This document shows positions 18,928-27,532 of a DNA stretch of 32,109 nucleotides, in pieces. The stretch is taken from assembly GCA_030741055.1 (NCBI GenBank), contig JASLWC010000011.1, forward strand, positions 1-32,109, in the 5' to 3' direction. Positions within the stretch are counted from its first letter, which is position 1. Each line of letters begins with the position of its first letter. The position numbers and the translations under genes are program-made. The notes below the pieces were generated by a model, which did no database searches, was not told the DNA's origin, and saw only the letters and a program-made list of their open reading frames with translations. Origin of the DNA: Prochlorococcaceae cyanobacterium ETNP18_MAG_14. Its GTDB lineage: Bacteria; Cyanobacteriota; Cyanobacteriia; PCC-6307; Cyanobiaceae.

Positions 18928-19730
18928 CGCCTCGCTTGGGATTGTTTGATAGCGGTGTTGGTGGTCTGACGGTGCTCAGACGATTACTGGAACGTCATGG
19001 GAAGGTGCCATGTGTATATCTCGGCGACACCGCCCGAGTCCCCTACGGAAGCCGTCTCCCATCAGAGATCCGTCTAATTGCTAAGGAGGTCGTCCAATGG
19101 TTAAGAGATCAGCAGGTGACTGCCGTGGTAATGGCTTGTAACACCACGAATGCGTTGGCTTCTGATGTGGCTTTAGAAGTTGCGGCAGGGATTCCTGTGG
19201 TGGGGTTGATTGAAGCTGCAGCCAATATGCTCTCGGAGAGCCGTGTGGGTGTGCTGGCTACTCCAGCGGCGGCGGCTTCCGGGGCATACCGCAAGCAGAT
19301 TGAGATCAGTCGACCAGGCACCTTGGTTGTTGAGCAGGGATGTCCGGACTTTGTTCCATTGATTGAGGCCGGTCAATTCAGCAGTGAGGAGCTTTTTCAG
19401 GCGGCTTGTGAGTACGTGAAGCCGCTTTTAGATGCTCGGGTGGAAGCTGTGGTCCTCGGATGCACTCACTATCCCCTTTTGGAACCCACCTTGCGGCAGT
19501 TGCTGCCGAAGCATGTGCGCTTGGTGGATCCAGCCATTGGGGTTGCGCGACAACTAGATGAACTTTTGGGTAACCCCATGATCCCTATGGGCGCAACGCT
19601 TTCGCTTGCTTCTACACGCTTTTGCGTGACGGCTGATTCAGAGGGCTTTGCAACACGTGCTACACGATGGTTGGGAGAACGCCCCCAGGTTGAGCTGGTT
19701 TCGCTACAGCATCCTGCCTACGCCTCGTAG
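18924..19730 (+). CDS. murI: Glutamate racemase
   Basis: Supplies D-glutamate for the peptidoglycan stem peptide. Seen: LGLFDSGVGGLTVLRRL at residues 5-21, VVMACNTTNALASD with the first catalytic Cys (about 71) and AVVLGCTHYPLLEPTL with the second (about 178). At 268 aa it is normal. It starts with TTG at 18924, overlapping the amidase stop (TTGA), which is translational coupling between a wall hydrolase and a wall-precursor enzyme. Confidence 0.95.
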   Translation: MTPRLGLFDSGVGGLTVLRRLLERHGKVPCVYLGDTARVPYGSRLPSEIRLIAKEVVQWLRDQQVTAVVMACNTTNALASDVALEVAAGIPVVGLIEAAANMLSESRVGVLATPAAAASGAYRKQIEISRPGTLVVEQGCPDFVPLIEAGQFSSEELFQAACEYVKPLLDARVEAVVLGCTHYPLLEPTLRQLLPKHVRLVDPAIGVARQLDELLGNPMIPMGATLSLASTRFCVTADSEGFATRATRWLGERPQVELVSLQHPAYAS

Positions 19731-19752
19731 GATCATTCCACCGAGGGGATTC

Positions 19753-20724
19753 ATGACCACCGTTACTGAGCTGCTGCAGCCGGTCGAGCTGGATCTGGAG
19801 ACCCTGCTCACTGATCTGCGCAGCTTGATTGGTGCAGGTCATCCCATTCTTCAGGCAGCAGCAGAGCACTTGTTTAGTGCCGGTGGTAAACGCCTGCGTC
19901 CGGGAATCGTGCTGTTGGTCTCTAGGGCCTTATCCCCAGATGGCGATTTATCGGCTCGACATCGTCGGCTTGCGGAGATCACAGAGATGATCCACACGGC
20001 ATCTCTTGTGCACGATGACGTGGTTGATGAGGCGGCAACTCGCCGAGGGGTGGCCACTGTTCATAGCCGTTTTAATCATCGTGTTGCCGTTTTGGCGGGT
20101 GATTTTCTTTTTGCTCAGGCCAGTTGGCACCTGGCAAATCTCGACAACTTGACTGTGGTTAAGCTTCTCAGTCGGGTAATTATGGACCTTGCAGATGGTG
20201 AGGTGAAACAGGGCCTCTATCGCTATGACACCGGTCAGTCCTTTGCCACATATTTAGAGAAGAGTTATTGCAAGACAGCTTCGCTGATGGCTAACAGTGC
20301 GCAAGCAGCCGGTGTGCTTAGTGGTGAGAGCACTGAGCATCAAAAATCGCTGCATCACTTTGGGCGTCAGCTGGGTCTGGCCTTCCAGGTTGTAGATGAC
20401 ATCCTGGATTTCACAGGTTCTGAACAACAGTTAGGCAAACCTGCCGCGAGTGATTTGGCCAGTGGATATCTCACGGCACCTGCTCTATATGCATTAGAAG
20501 AGCATTTGGCTCTTTCTGGGTTGATTGAGAGGGAGTTAAGTGAAGAAGGTGATCTTGATCAAGCCCTTGAATTGGTGCGTGATTCGCAGGCCATTCCACG
20601 TAGCCGTCAGTTAGCAGAAGACTTTGCTCGAGAATCCCGTGACGCTATTGCTTGGCTACCAGATTCACCATGTCGGCGGGCACTAATGGAACTGCCTGAT
20701 TTTGTGCTGAGCAGGCTGTATTGA
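19753..20724 (+). CDS. sds: Long-chain (solanesyl-type) all-trans polyprenyl diphosphate synthase
   Basis: Trans-prenyltransferase expected to make the C45 solanesyl tail of plastoquinone-9. Both aspartate-rich motifs are present: LVHDDVVDEAATRRG (FARM, about residue 87) and FQVVDDILDFTG (SARM, about 214). GGKRLRPGIVLLVSRAL and GEVKQGLYRYDT are also family-typical. The track ORF begins at 19648 inside murI. The ATG at 19753 is chosen because it follows a good SD (gagggga, 19743-19749) and gives the family-like MTTVTELLQPVELDLETLL (323 aa). It starts 22 nt after murI and is convergent with the HAD gene, 5 nt apart. Confidence 0.93.
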   Translation: MTTVTELLQPVELDLETLLTDLRSLIGAGHPILQAAAEHLFSAGGKRLRPGIVLLVSRALSPDGDLSARHRRLAEITEMIHTASLVHDDVVDEAATRRGVATVHSRFNHRVAVLAGDFLFAQASWHLANLDNLTVVKLLSRVIMDLADGEVKQGLYRYDTGQSFATYLEKSYCKTASLMANSAQAAGVLSGESTEHQKSLHHFGRQLGLAFQVVDDILDFTGSEQQLGKPAASDLASGYLTAPALYALEEHLALSGLIERELSEEGDLDQALELVRDSQAIPRSRQLAEDFARESRDAIAWLPDSPCRRALMELPDFVLSRLY

Positions 20725-20729
20725 GCTTC

Positions 20730-21410
20730 TTAGAGAGCATCCTTGGCTTGGTGCAAACGTTTAAGAACTGAGCTCAGTTGAGTGATATGACGAAGATTTT
20801 TAGTTGAAGTTTTTTTATTGCTACTCGGGCAGGGTTCGTATTCATTATTAAGCAGCCAGACCTGGCATCCTGCTACCAGGGCTGCTCTAGAGCCGGCTTG
20901 GGAGTCTTCAAGGGCCCAGCATAAGTTTGGCTTTACTGCTAACCGCTTGGCGGCTAGTAAAAAGGGATCTGGTGCGGGCTTGCCAGCTATTAGGGATGGG
21001 TCGTCTCCGAGGACTCGAATTTGGATTAGTGCCAGCCAGGAGTGATTGAGGCTCTTGAAAGCCACAGCATCTGAGGCACTGCTTGAGACCAGGGCCATTG
21101 GCAGCTTGTTTTCATAGCACCAACGAACCAGTTCTTCTGCTCCCGGCATGGCTTTGGCTTTACTGAGTAGTTGTCTTGCTATGGGTTGTCGCACGGCTAA
21201 CAACTGCTCAGTCCCTACCGGAGAGTCCAACCAGTCATTTACCTGTTCAGCACAGTCAAGCCGCCGCCGACCTTTCAAGATGATTAATTGACTCTTGCTG
21301 AGGCTTGTACCGAAGAAATCGGCAGCTTCAGACCAGGCTTGAGCATGTAGAGGTTCAGTATCGAGCAATAGACCATCCAGATCAAATAGACAGGCCGCAG
21401 GTAAGTGCAT
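20730..21410 (-). CDS. HAD-superfamily hydrolase, beta-phosphoglucomutase/phosphatase-like
   Basis: Subfamily-I HAD enzyme of 226 aa. Motif I is CLFDLDGLLLDTEPLHAQAW (nucleophile and acid Asp at about 10 and 12). Motif II is MALVSSSASDAV. The motif III lysine is in GKPAPDPFLLAAKRLAV. Motif IV is ALEDSQAGSRAALVAGC. A helical cap lies between about 17 and 85. This layout fits sugar-phosphate phosphatases and beta-phosphoglucomutases; the substrate is not determined. It starts with ATG at 21410, and the spacer beyond it begins the accessory region. Confidence 0.88.
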   Translation of the reverse strand: MHLPAACLFDLDGLLLDTEPLHAQAWSEAADFFGTSLSKSQLIILKGRRRLDCAEQVNDWLDSPVGTEQLLAVRQPIARQLLSKAKAMPGAEELVRWCYENKLPMALVSSSASDAVAFKSLNHSWLALIQIRVLGDDPSLIAGKPAPDPFLLAAKRLAVKPNLCWALEDSQAGSRAALVAGCQVWLLNNEYEPCPSSNKKTSTKNLRHITQLSSVLKRLHQAKDAL

Positions 21411-21865
21411 GAATCAATGTGCGATGTTTGTTTTGAATTAATTACGACTCAAAGCCCAGTTCCCTTCTGTTTGTATGAGCTGTTAGATAGTGGCTTGATT
21501 TTAACTTGTACGGGCTTGTTCAATATTGCCATCTCTTTGATGGTGTTGCTGCCTTGCATAGAGTGGAGAAGATCAACCAAGGGTGAAGCTTGGCTAGGGG
21601 TGCATCCTTGTATGGGATTTAGTGCTTTTTAATTGACATCACTATTGCCATGTGCTGGTATTTACTTTGCCTTGATAATAGCAAGTGGCAGACTAGGGTG
21701 CGTCTAAAGCGAATAGATCAAGTTTAGGTATTTCAGGAGAGTTTAGCTTGATTTGTCTAATCGGAGTAAACCCATTCCCCTGATTAATGAAATATTAGAT
21801 GTCTTGGTAATAGACTATTTTTAAGCTATTGATAAGAAGTATTGATTGGTATTGACTTAACAAGT
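21411..21865 (+). other. Non-coding spacer at the start of an accessory region
   Basis: About 455 bp with lower GC than the core genes to the left. The only track ORF (21405-21632, plus) has no recognisable domain and overlaps the HAD start on the other strand. No RNA gene or strong hairpin was found here. It probably holds the HAD promoter on its left edge. Confidence 0.4.
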
Positions 21866-22171
21866 TTACATATCAGCCAGTCCTTTATTAGTGCTTTGCT
21901 TTGAAGTATATAATTCTGGAAAGTATGTTAAATAGATATCAACACAGCCAGTTTTGTATTCGTCAGAATCTCTACCGGTGCTCCAAAATAGTTTACGCCA
22001 GAGTGGTTTTGTGATTTGACTATTCTTGATTGTGGTGTGGATAAAGCTTTTATGTTGAATGTAGATGTCTAGCTTTTCAGTACAAGTCATCTGTTCGAAG
22101 CATCGTTCTTTTATTCTAGCAAGATTCTCTATAGCAATGCTTAAGGCAGCCACTAAGGAGAACGTAATCAT
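21866..22171 (-). CDS. Small orphan protein, possibly exported
   Basis: A 101-residue protein I do not recognise. The N terminus (MITFSLVAALSIAIENLA) is short and hydrophobic and could be a signal peptide. Three cysteines follow (CFEQMTC, then TGC late). The rest is Lys/Thr/Tyr-rich (KPLWRKLFWSTGRDSDEYKT). It starts with ATG at 22171 behind a purine-rich run (GAAAAGAAG on the minus strand). Base composition is A+T-richer than the core genes. It may be a genus-level orphan gene or a chance ORF. Confidence 0.45.
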   Translation of the reverse strand: MITFSLVAALSIAIENLARIKERCFEQMTCTEKLDIYIQHKSFIHTTIKNSQITKPLWRKLFWSTGRDSDEYKTGCVDIYLTYFPELYTSKQSTNKGLADM

Positions 22172-22254
22172 CTTCTTTTCAAGGCGAGGCTTTCATTGCT
22201 CAGTGATTTGAAATGGTCATTTTCATAGAGTTAGTGGTGGCAGGGTATATAGAC

Positions 22255-22286
22255 AAGAGGCGCGCAGGCGTTATTAGCCTCTTTTT
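22255..22286 (+). terminator. Hairpin with T-tract and no clear upstream gene
   Basis: Stem aagaggc / gcctctt with a 15-nt loop, running into TTTTT on the plus strand. The nearest annotated gene to the left is on the minus strand, so on current evidence this would end an unannotated short plus-strand RNA of at most about 80-100 nt starting near 22172. Confidence 0.35.
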
Positions 22287-22385
22287 AGTGGCTGACTTGA
22301 TGCGCATTGGATTATTGGCATGCTCTTCTGCTTGATTATTGATTTATAGGAGGGATACTGAGTCTAATTTGTCATAGCAGCAGCA

Positions 22386-22667
22386 ATGTCTGATGCAAAT
22401 CAAAAAGCAGGCATAGCATGGTTTACAACGGCTGAACTGCTGGACTACTTTCAGATTTCCAGGCAGATGCTTTGGAGCAATCGAAACAGGCTTTATAGAG
22501 GTATTCACTTCAGGCGTGCAAACCCCTTTAATCCATGGAGTTCATTGCTGTGGAGGCTTGAGCTGATGGAAGAGGTTCTAGGTCAGCGTGTTGCCGCCTT
22601 TCAACGCAAGGTCATGGATAATGTTATTCACGAGAGCAGCAGCTGGTCTGATGGCTTGAATAGATAG
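22386..22667 (+). CDS. Small helix-turn-helix-like protein
   Basis: A 93-residue basic protein. Residues 11-30 (AWFTTAELLDYFQISRQMLW) read like the HTH of excisionase/MerR-type small DNA-binding proteins, where a first helix (TTAELLDYF) is followed by a recognition helix (SRQMLWSNR). The next part (RGIHFRRANPFNPWSSLLWR) resembles the wing-like stretch of such proteins, with 'LLWRLELMEEVL' as a last helix. It starts with ATG at 22386. It has no cognate integrase in the window, so it may be a stand-alone regulator or a relic of a mobile element. The function is inferred only. Confidence 0.55.
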   Translation: MSDANQKAGIAWFTTAELLDYFQISRQMLWSNRNRLYRGIHFRRANPFNPWSSLLWRLELMEEVLGQRVAAFQRKVMDNVIHESSSWSDGLNR

Positions 22668-22828
22668 GATTAATGTTGAGAATTTGTGTCTTACCCATCA
22701 AGACCTCTGAAAAGTTTATAGATTCTCGTGAATGATTTCAAGAACTAATTGGTTGTAAGTTTTCGAACAATTATGTTTAGCAATAGCCTGTGGTTGCTTT
22801 CATGGTAATTGCTTGAATATCTTGGTCG

Positions 22829-23152
22829 CTATAAAATAGGTTTTGTGAATACATCTTCTACAAAACCTTGGCCTTGAGAAGTCTTAAGAAATCTTGGCTC
22901 CACAATGCAGCCGGCTCGATTAAAGTTGTCACCTGTGTGTGTTTTCAATACATAGGTTAGCGGCCGAAGCTGCTTTTTGGTTGCATAGCATTTTGGGTAA
23001 TACTTGTTGGCTATATTTTCAGTGATTAACTTGGTGATGTTTTCGCTTCTGTCATGCTCGATGAAACCATAGTCAACACATTGCCTTACGAGTGTAGCCA
23101 TTGATTTGCTTAGCTGCTTTGTTGATTTGTTAGAGGCTGATTGTGGCATCAT
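22829..23152 (-). CDS. Small orphan protein
   Basis: A 107-residue basic protein, not recognised. The N-terminal half is helical and polar (SNKSTKQLSKSMATLVRQCV, then DRSENITKLITENIANKYYP). The C-terminal half is beta-like with three spaced Cys in total. No signal peptide is seen. Two consecutive ATGs (23152 and 23149) are candidate starts. It is divergent from acs with 209 bp between, in the A+T-rich accessory stretch. It may be a lineage-specific gene. Confidence 0.45.
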   Translation of the reverse strand: MMPQSASNKSTKQLSKSMATLVRQCVDYGFIEHDRSENITKLITENIANKYYPKCYATKKQLRPLTYVLKTHTGDNFNRAGCIVEPRFLKTSQGQGFVEDVFTKPIL

Positions 23153-23235
23153 CGTGTGTTAAAAAGCATAGCTTTGCTCTGCTGGCTTGACTTACTGTTG
23201 TTTGTATGACTTCAGGTTTTTGGTCTTTTGGGCCA

Positions 23236-23257
23236 ACTTCTAACTTAGAAGTCTTTT
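23236..23257 (+). terminator. Weak hairpin with T-run between divergent genes
   Basis: Stem acttct / agaagt with a 5-nt loop, followed by ctttt. A further self-complementary gtcttttaaagac starts inside it. It lies about 105 bp upstream of acs, where no gene ends on the plus strand. It could be part of the acs leader instead. Confidence 0.25.
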
Positions 23258-23361
23258 AAAGACACACGTTTATGGGGTCTGTTTAAACAACCGTGTCACA
23301 GCGCTGATGTAACTGTGTTAACTAGCTTGAATGCAGAAAATCACCGAGCGCTCATTGCCCT

Positions 23362-25338
23362 ATGTCCTCTGACTCTTCCTCCAACATCCAGTCGGTTCTG
23401 CAGGAACAGCGCGTTTTTCATCCCACTGCGCAGCAGGCATCGCAGTCCTTGATTGGCAGTCTGGAGGCCTATAGGCAGATTGCAGATAAGGCTAAAGCTG
23501 ATCCCGACAGTTTCTGGGGAGAGGCCGCCCGTAGCGAGTTGGAATGGTTTGAGCCTTTTCATACTGTGCTCGATTGGTCGAATCCCCCGTTTGCACGCTG
23601 GTTTGAAGGGGGCACAACAAACCTCTCCAGCAATTGTCTTGATCGTCACCTCAATGGCCCTAAGGCGGATAAAACAGCCTTGATCTGGGAGGGTGAGCCT
23701 GGTGATGTGCGGAGCTTCACCTACAAACAGCTTCATGCTGAAGTGTGCAAAGCGGCCAATGCTTTAAAAGCTCTTGGCATTAAAAAGGGCGACTTGGTTG
23801 CGCTTTATATGCCGATGGTGCCAGAGGCGGCCATTGCCATGTTGGCTTGTGCCCGTATCGGAGCACCTCATTCGGTTGTGTTTGGTGGATTTTCAGCCGA
23901 AGCCCTTAGAGATCGCTTAGTGGATGGCGATGCCAAAGCAGTGATCACCGCTGATGGCAGTTTTCGCAAAGACAAGGCCGTTGCGTTAAAGCCTGCTGTT
24001 GATGCAGCTTTAGCCAATGATGCCTGCCCCAGTGTGCAGTCGGTGCTGGTTGTGCAGCGCACTAAGGAATCCGTCGTCATGGAGCCTGGTCGGGATCAGT
24101 GGTGGCACGAACTTGTGCCTGCTCAGTCTCAGCAGTGTCCGGCGGAGCCTATGGCGAGTGAGGATCGTCTGTTTGTGCTCTATACCTCTGGCTCAACCGG
24201 CAAGCCAAAGGGTGTTGTTCATACAACGGCGGGTTACAACCTTTGGGCACATTTAACTTTTAAGTGGATTTTCGACGTACGTGATGGCGATGTCTACTGG
24301 TGCACCGCCGATGTTGGTTGGATCACTGGTCACAGTTACATCGTTTATGGGCCGCTCTCCAATGGGGCTACCACAGTTATGTATGAGGGAGCGCCGCGTC
24401 CTTCTAAGCCGGGAGCCTTCTGGGAACTTATTCAAAAGCACGGGGTAACGATCTTTTATACCGCTCCAACAGCGATACGTGCCTTTATGAAAAATGGTCG
24501 TGAGGTGCCAGATCAATACGATATGAGCAGTCTCAGGTTGTTGGGCACCGTTGGTGAGCCAATTAATCCTGAAGCCTGGATGTGGTATCGGCAGGTGATT
24601 GGAGGTGATCGTTGCCCAATAGTTGATACCTGGTGGCAAACAGAAACTGGTGGAGTGATGATTAGTCCATTGCCTGGTGCCACTCCGACCAAGCCTGGTT
24701 CTGCAACCCTTCCTCTACCTGGTATTCAGGCCGATGTGGTTGACGCTAAAGGAGACCCAGTAGCGGCTGATGAAGGCGGATATCTAGTTGTACGCCAACC
24801 CTGGCCAGGGATGATGCGCACGGTGCACGGCAACCCTCAGCGCTTTCGTGAGAGTTATTGGGAATATCTCCGACCCAGTGACGGCAGCTTCATTTATTTC
24901 GCTGGCGATGGAGCTCGTCGTGATGCCGATGGTTACTTCTGGGTAATGGGCCGTGTGGATGACGTCATTAACGTCTCCGGTCATCGTCTTGGCACGATGG
25001 AAATCGAATCGGCGTTAGTTAGTCACCCGGCAGTGTCGGAGGCGGCTGTGGTGGGACGTCCTGATGACCTTAAAGGTGAAGTAATTGTTGCCTTCGTTAC
25101 TTTGCAAAGCGGTAGGGATGTTAGTGACGATTTGATTAAGGAACTTCGTATTCATGTAGGTAAGGAAATAGGACCCATAGCCCGACCTGAAGAGATCCGA
25201 TGTAGTGATGCCCTGCCCAAAACGCGTAGTGGCAAAATCATGCGTCGGATTCTTCGTGCTTTAGCAGCTGGAGAAGAAGTGAAGGGTGACACCAGCACCC
25301 TTGAGGATCGCTCGGTGCTCGATCGGCTTAGGGCATGA
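23362..25338 (+). CDS. acs: Acetyl-CoA synthetase (AMP-forming)
   Basis: Activates acetate to acetyl-CoA through acetyl-AMP. The adenylation core motifs are clear: [20 protein letters not shown] (about residue 273), [15 protein letters not shown] (about 423), [20 protein letters not shown] and [20 protein letters not shown]. The C-terminal [17 protein letters not shown] contains the catalytic Lys that is acetylated and regulated in many Acs enzymes. At 658 aa it is full length. It starts with ATG at 23362. It is convergent with the DUF1350 gene (3 nt apart). Confidence 0.96.
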   Translation: MSSDSSSNIQSVLQEQRVFHPTAQQASQSLIGSLEAYRQIADKAKADPDSFWGEAARSELEWFEPFHTVLDWSNPPFARWFEGGTTNLSSNCLDRHLNGPKADKTALIWEGEPGDVRSFTYKQLHAEVCKAANALKALGIKKGDLVALYMPMVPEAAIAMLACARIGAPHSVVFGGFSAEALRDRLVDGDAKAVITADGSFRKDKAVALKPAVDAALANDACPSVQSVLVVQRTKESVVMEPGRDQWWHELVPAQSQQCPAEPMASEDRLFVLYTSGSTGKPKGVVHTTAGYNLWAHLTFKWIFDVRDGDVYWCTADVGWITGHSYIVYGPLSNGATTVMYEGAPRPSKPGAFWELIQKHGVTIFYTAPTAIRAFMKNGREVPDQYDMSSLRLLGTVGEPINPEAWMWYRQVIGGDRCPIVDTWWQTETGGVMISPLPGATPTKPGSATLPLPGIQADVVDAKGDPVAADEGGYLVVRQPWPGMMRTVHGNPQRFRESYWEYLRPSDGSFIYFAGDGARRDADGYFWVMGRVDDVINVSGHRLGTMEIESALVSHPAVSEAAVVGRPDDLKGEVIVAFVTLQSGRDVSDDLIKELRIHVGKEIGPIARPEEIRCSDALPKTRSGKIMRRILRALAAGEEVKGDTSTLEDRSVLDRLRA

Positions 25339-25341
25339 TCG

Positions 25342-26079
25342 TCAACTTGCTTGTGGGCTTGCCCAACAGCAGATAGTTTCTACTAGTTGCTTAATTGTCT
25401 CGGCTCGGGCGGAATCATCCGCCCAATTCCCGAGCAGGTTTTGGCGTAAACCTGCGCTGGCTGGGGTGAGGTGATCGCCTGGGAGATGGCAGCTTTGTGT
25501 TGCATCATCACTTCGTTGCTGAAGACAATGCAAAAGGCTTGGGCTCTGATCAAGGTCGTCCTTCCCGAAGCTGACCAATAAGTTATGGGGTTGGTGGTAG
25601 CACTCTCGGATTAGGCGCATTGTTTCTTTGGGGCTTGGGCTGAATTCCGTATGGAAGTCAAGTCTTGATCTGAGTTCCCGAAGCATGGGGATTGAACGAT
25701 CCGCCGTGAAATTGTTAAAGCTCAATGCCACCAGAGCTTTGCTGTTGCGGCCGCCATCTGGAGAGAGAAGATGCAACTTGCAGCCAAGGCTATGCCCCAG
25801 GCGAAGGGGTGCTGGTAGCGGACCAACCCTTGTCTCAAGTTCTTGTCGGCAACGACGCAGATTGCTCCAGGCTTCATTTGCTTGCGCCTGATGATCGAAG
25901 CCTGGCACATAGCCCCAAGTGTGAACTGCGAGGTTGTGGTCAGCCAGAGCTTCTAGTAGTCGGCGATAACTGAGCTGAGGACTCGCCGCTAAATAGCTGC
26001 CGCCGATCATCTCCACCAGTGCGATTGGCTGGGCTGGCCAGAGCCCCCAGGCTTTGCCTAGGCGTCTCCATCTGGTCAT
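25342..26079 (-). CDS. DUF1350 family, alpha/beta-hydrolase-like protein
   Basis: A 245-residue protein of the cyanobacterial/chloroplast DUF1350 family. The opening ALVEMIGGSYLAASPQLSYR and AVHTWGYVPGFDHQAQANEAW are family-typical. A nucleophile-elbow-like motif, LGHSLGCKLHLL, sits near residue 96, supporting an alpha/beta-hydrolase fold. The activity is unknown. The ATG start overlaps the stop of the upstream peroxiredoxin gene (ATGA), so the two are translationally coupled. Confidence 0.82.
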   Translation of the reverse strand: MTRWRRLGKAWGLWPAQPIALVEMIGGSYLAASPQLSYRRLLEALADHNLAVHTWGYVPGFDHQAQANEAWSNLRRCRQELETRVGPLPAPLRLGHSLGCKLHLLSPDGGRNSKALVALSFNNFTADRSIPMLRELRSRLDFHTEFSPSPKETMRLIRECYHQPHNLLVSFGKDDLDQSPSLLHCLQQRSDDATQSCHLPGDHLTPASAGLRQNLLGNWADDSARAETIKQLVETICCWASPQAS

Positions 26080-26537
26080 GGTTGGTTGGCGATCGTCTCC
26101 ACGATGTGACGTGCTTCTCGCACATGGGCAGGTCCATCGAGAAGATTATTAAAAACGTGGCGGATTAGGCCTTGTTTATCAATTACGTAAGTGACGCGGC
26201 TTGGCAAAACTCCAAGGGTTCGTGGCACCCCAAAGGCTCTTCTTAGTGTGTTTTCCTTGTCGCTGAGCAGGGCATAGGGAAGCTGATATCTCTCTGCGAA
26301 TCGACGATGGCTGATGTCATCATCACCACTCACTCCCCAAACTTCGGCGCCGAGTTTCTGGAAAACCGCATGATCATCTCGGAAGCCACAGGCTTCAGCT
26401 GTACATCCAGGCGTGTCGTCCTTTGGATAGAAAAACAGCACTAGCACTTTGCCCTTGAGGTTGCTACTGCTCCGGGTGGTCCCATTTTGGTCTTTAAGCA
26501 CAATTGCGGGGGCCTTATCACCAACCTGGAGGGTCAT
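26076..26537 (-). CDS. bcp: Peroxiredoxin Q / BCP
   Basis: Thiol peroxidase reducing hydrogen peroxide and organic peroxides with thioredoxin-type donors. The peroxidatic Cys is in DDTPGCTAEACGFRDD, and the second Cys five residues later is the resolving Cys of the BCP/PrxQ class. VLVLFFYPKDDTPG and EVWGVSGDDDISHRRFAERY complete the fold. The track ORF begins at a TTG (26561). The ATG at 26537 (MTLQVGDKAPA) matches the usual family start and gives 153 aa. The gene is coupled to DUF1350 downstream and divergent from the DnaQ-like gene. Confidence 0.93.
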   Translation of the reverse strand: MTLQVGDKAPAIVLKDQNGTTRSSSNLKGKVLVLFFYPKDDTPGCTAEACGFRDDHAVFQKLGAEVWGVSGDDDISHRRFAERYQLPYALLSDKENTLRRAFGVPRTLGVLPSRVTYVIDKQGLIRHVFNNLLDGPAHVREARHIVETIANQP

Positions 26538-26623
26538 CAGGAGCTCTTTTTGGGTTAACAAGCAGCCTAGGGACCCCCTTGATGGCTACGGGAGAATACA
26601 AGTGATCGATTGAGGCCGACGAA

Positions 26624-27532
26624 GTGGTGGAAGAGAAGAAGCAACAGTTAGGCGCTGGCCAGTTGGATCTTCTTTGTGAAATGGATGCAGAGGAGGCTGT
26701 TGTTTCTTCGTCAGAGGCTGTTGTTCCTCCGCTAGAGGCTGTTGTCCCTCCGCTAGAGGTAGCTTCTGCGCCGCAGCCTTTGCCGATTGCCCTCCCTTGC
26801 TTTACCCCTGAAGCCTCGATTCCTTTACCAGAAATGTTGCTCATCATCGATACGGAAACCACAGGGTTGGATCCGAAACAGGATCATTGCCTGGAGGTTG
26901 GAGCAATTCTTTTTCATGCACCACGGCGCGCGGTGCTGGCCCAGCATTCTTTTCTGTTGCCTGTGCAGGACAATTCGGCTGAGTTGATTAATCGCATCCC
27001 TGCTGATGTCACACGGCTGAATCAGCCCTGGCGAGAGGGGCTTAACTATTTCCAATCTTTACTCGATGCCGCTGAACTATTGGTTGCTCATAATGCTGCC
27101 TTTGATCGTCAGTGGTTTGGAAAGGATCACCTCCCAGCTGTAGCCAAACCCTGGCTCTGCACGATGGAAGATATTGCATGGCCAGCGGATCGCCAGCTTC
27201 GCTCTAGACCTTCTGTAAGGGATTTAGCACTCGCTTATGGCGTACCGGTATGGGCAGCACATCGTGCTCTCACCGACTGCATATATCTGGCGGAGGTATT
27301 TAGTCGCTGCAATGAATTGGAAACCCTTCTGCTTCATGGGCTTGAGCCACGGCGTTTGATGCGTGCCCAGGTTTCTTATCAGCAAAGACATCTGGCCAAG
27401 CAGGCTGGTTTTCGTTGGAATGATCCAGTTCAAGGTGCTTGGACACGGCGTTTGAGTGATCGTGAGGCCGCCGGCCTCGGTTTCCAGGTGGTTTCTATTG
27501 ATCAGGATGAGCAAGGTGCTTTGTGTGCCTAA
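26624..27532 (+). CDS. DnaQ-like (DEDDh) 3'-5' exonuclease
   Basis: RNase T/DNA polymerase III epsilon-type exonuclease domain from about residue 70 to 230. ExoI is LLIIDTETTGLDP, ExoII is LLVAHNAAFDRQWFG and ExoIII is HRALTDCIYLAEVF, giving the full DEDDh set. The first 65 residues are an acidic, Pro/Val-rich low-complexity extension containing a 7-residue repeat (EAVVPPL). The C terminus (about 240-302) is an extra basic domain without a name I recognise. The start is GTG at 26624; ATG at 26681 (MDAEEAVV) is an alternative. It could act in DNA repair, RNA trimming or polymerase proofreading; this cannot be told from sequence. Confidence 0.88.
   Translation: MVEEKKQQLGAGQLDLLCEMDAEEAVVSSSEAVVPPLEAVVPPLEVASAPQPLPIALPCFTPEASIPLPEMLLIIDTETTGLDPKQDHCLEVGAILFHAPRRAVLAQHSFLLPVQDNSAELINRIPADVTRLNQPWREGLNYFQSLLDAAELLVAHNAAFDRQWFGKDHLPAVAKPWLCTMEDIAWPADRQLRSRPSVRDLALAYGVPVWAAHRALTDCIYLAEVFSRCNELETLLLHGLEPRRLMRAQVSYQQRHLAKQAGFRWNDPVQGAWTRRLSDREAAGLGFQVVSIDQDEQGALCA
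26693..26755 (+). repeat. Three in-frame 21-bp tandem repeats
   Basis: Three consecutive 21-bp units beginning gaggctgttgt lie in the N-terminal extension of the exonuclease gene and encode EAVVSSS, EAVVPPL, EAVVPPL. A fourth degenerate unit follows. This looks like a slippage-expanded linker. Confidence 0.85.

Noticed and set aside
19648-19752. N-terminal extension of the sds ORF inside murI
   Set aside because: It reads murI in another frame. ATG 19753 has a good SD and family-like N terminus.
21405-21632. 75-aa plus ORF with a hydrophobic stretch
   Set aside because: It overlaps the HAD start on the other strand and lacks an SD or recognisable family. Judged chance, though a small membrane protein cannot be fully excluded.
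26518-26862. 114-aa minus ORF with Ser/Thr/Gly repeats
   Set aside because: It is the antisense reading of the 21-bp repeats in the exonuclease gene, and the repeat explains its low complexity.
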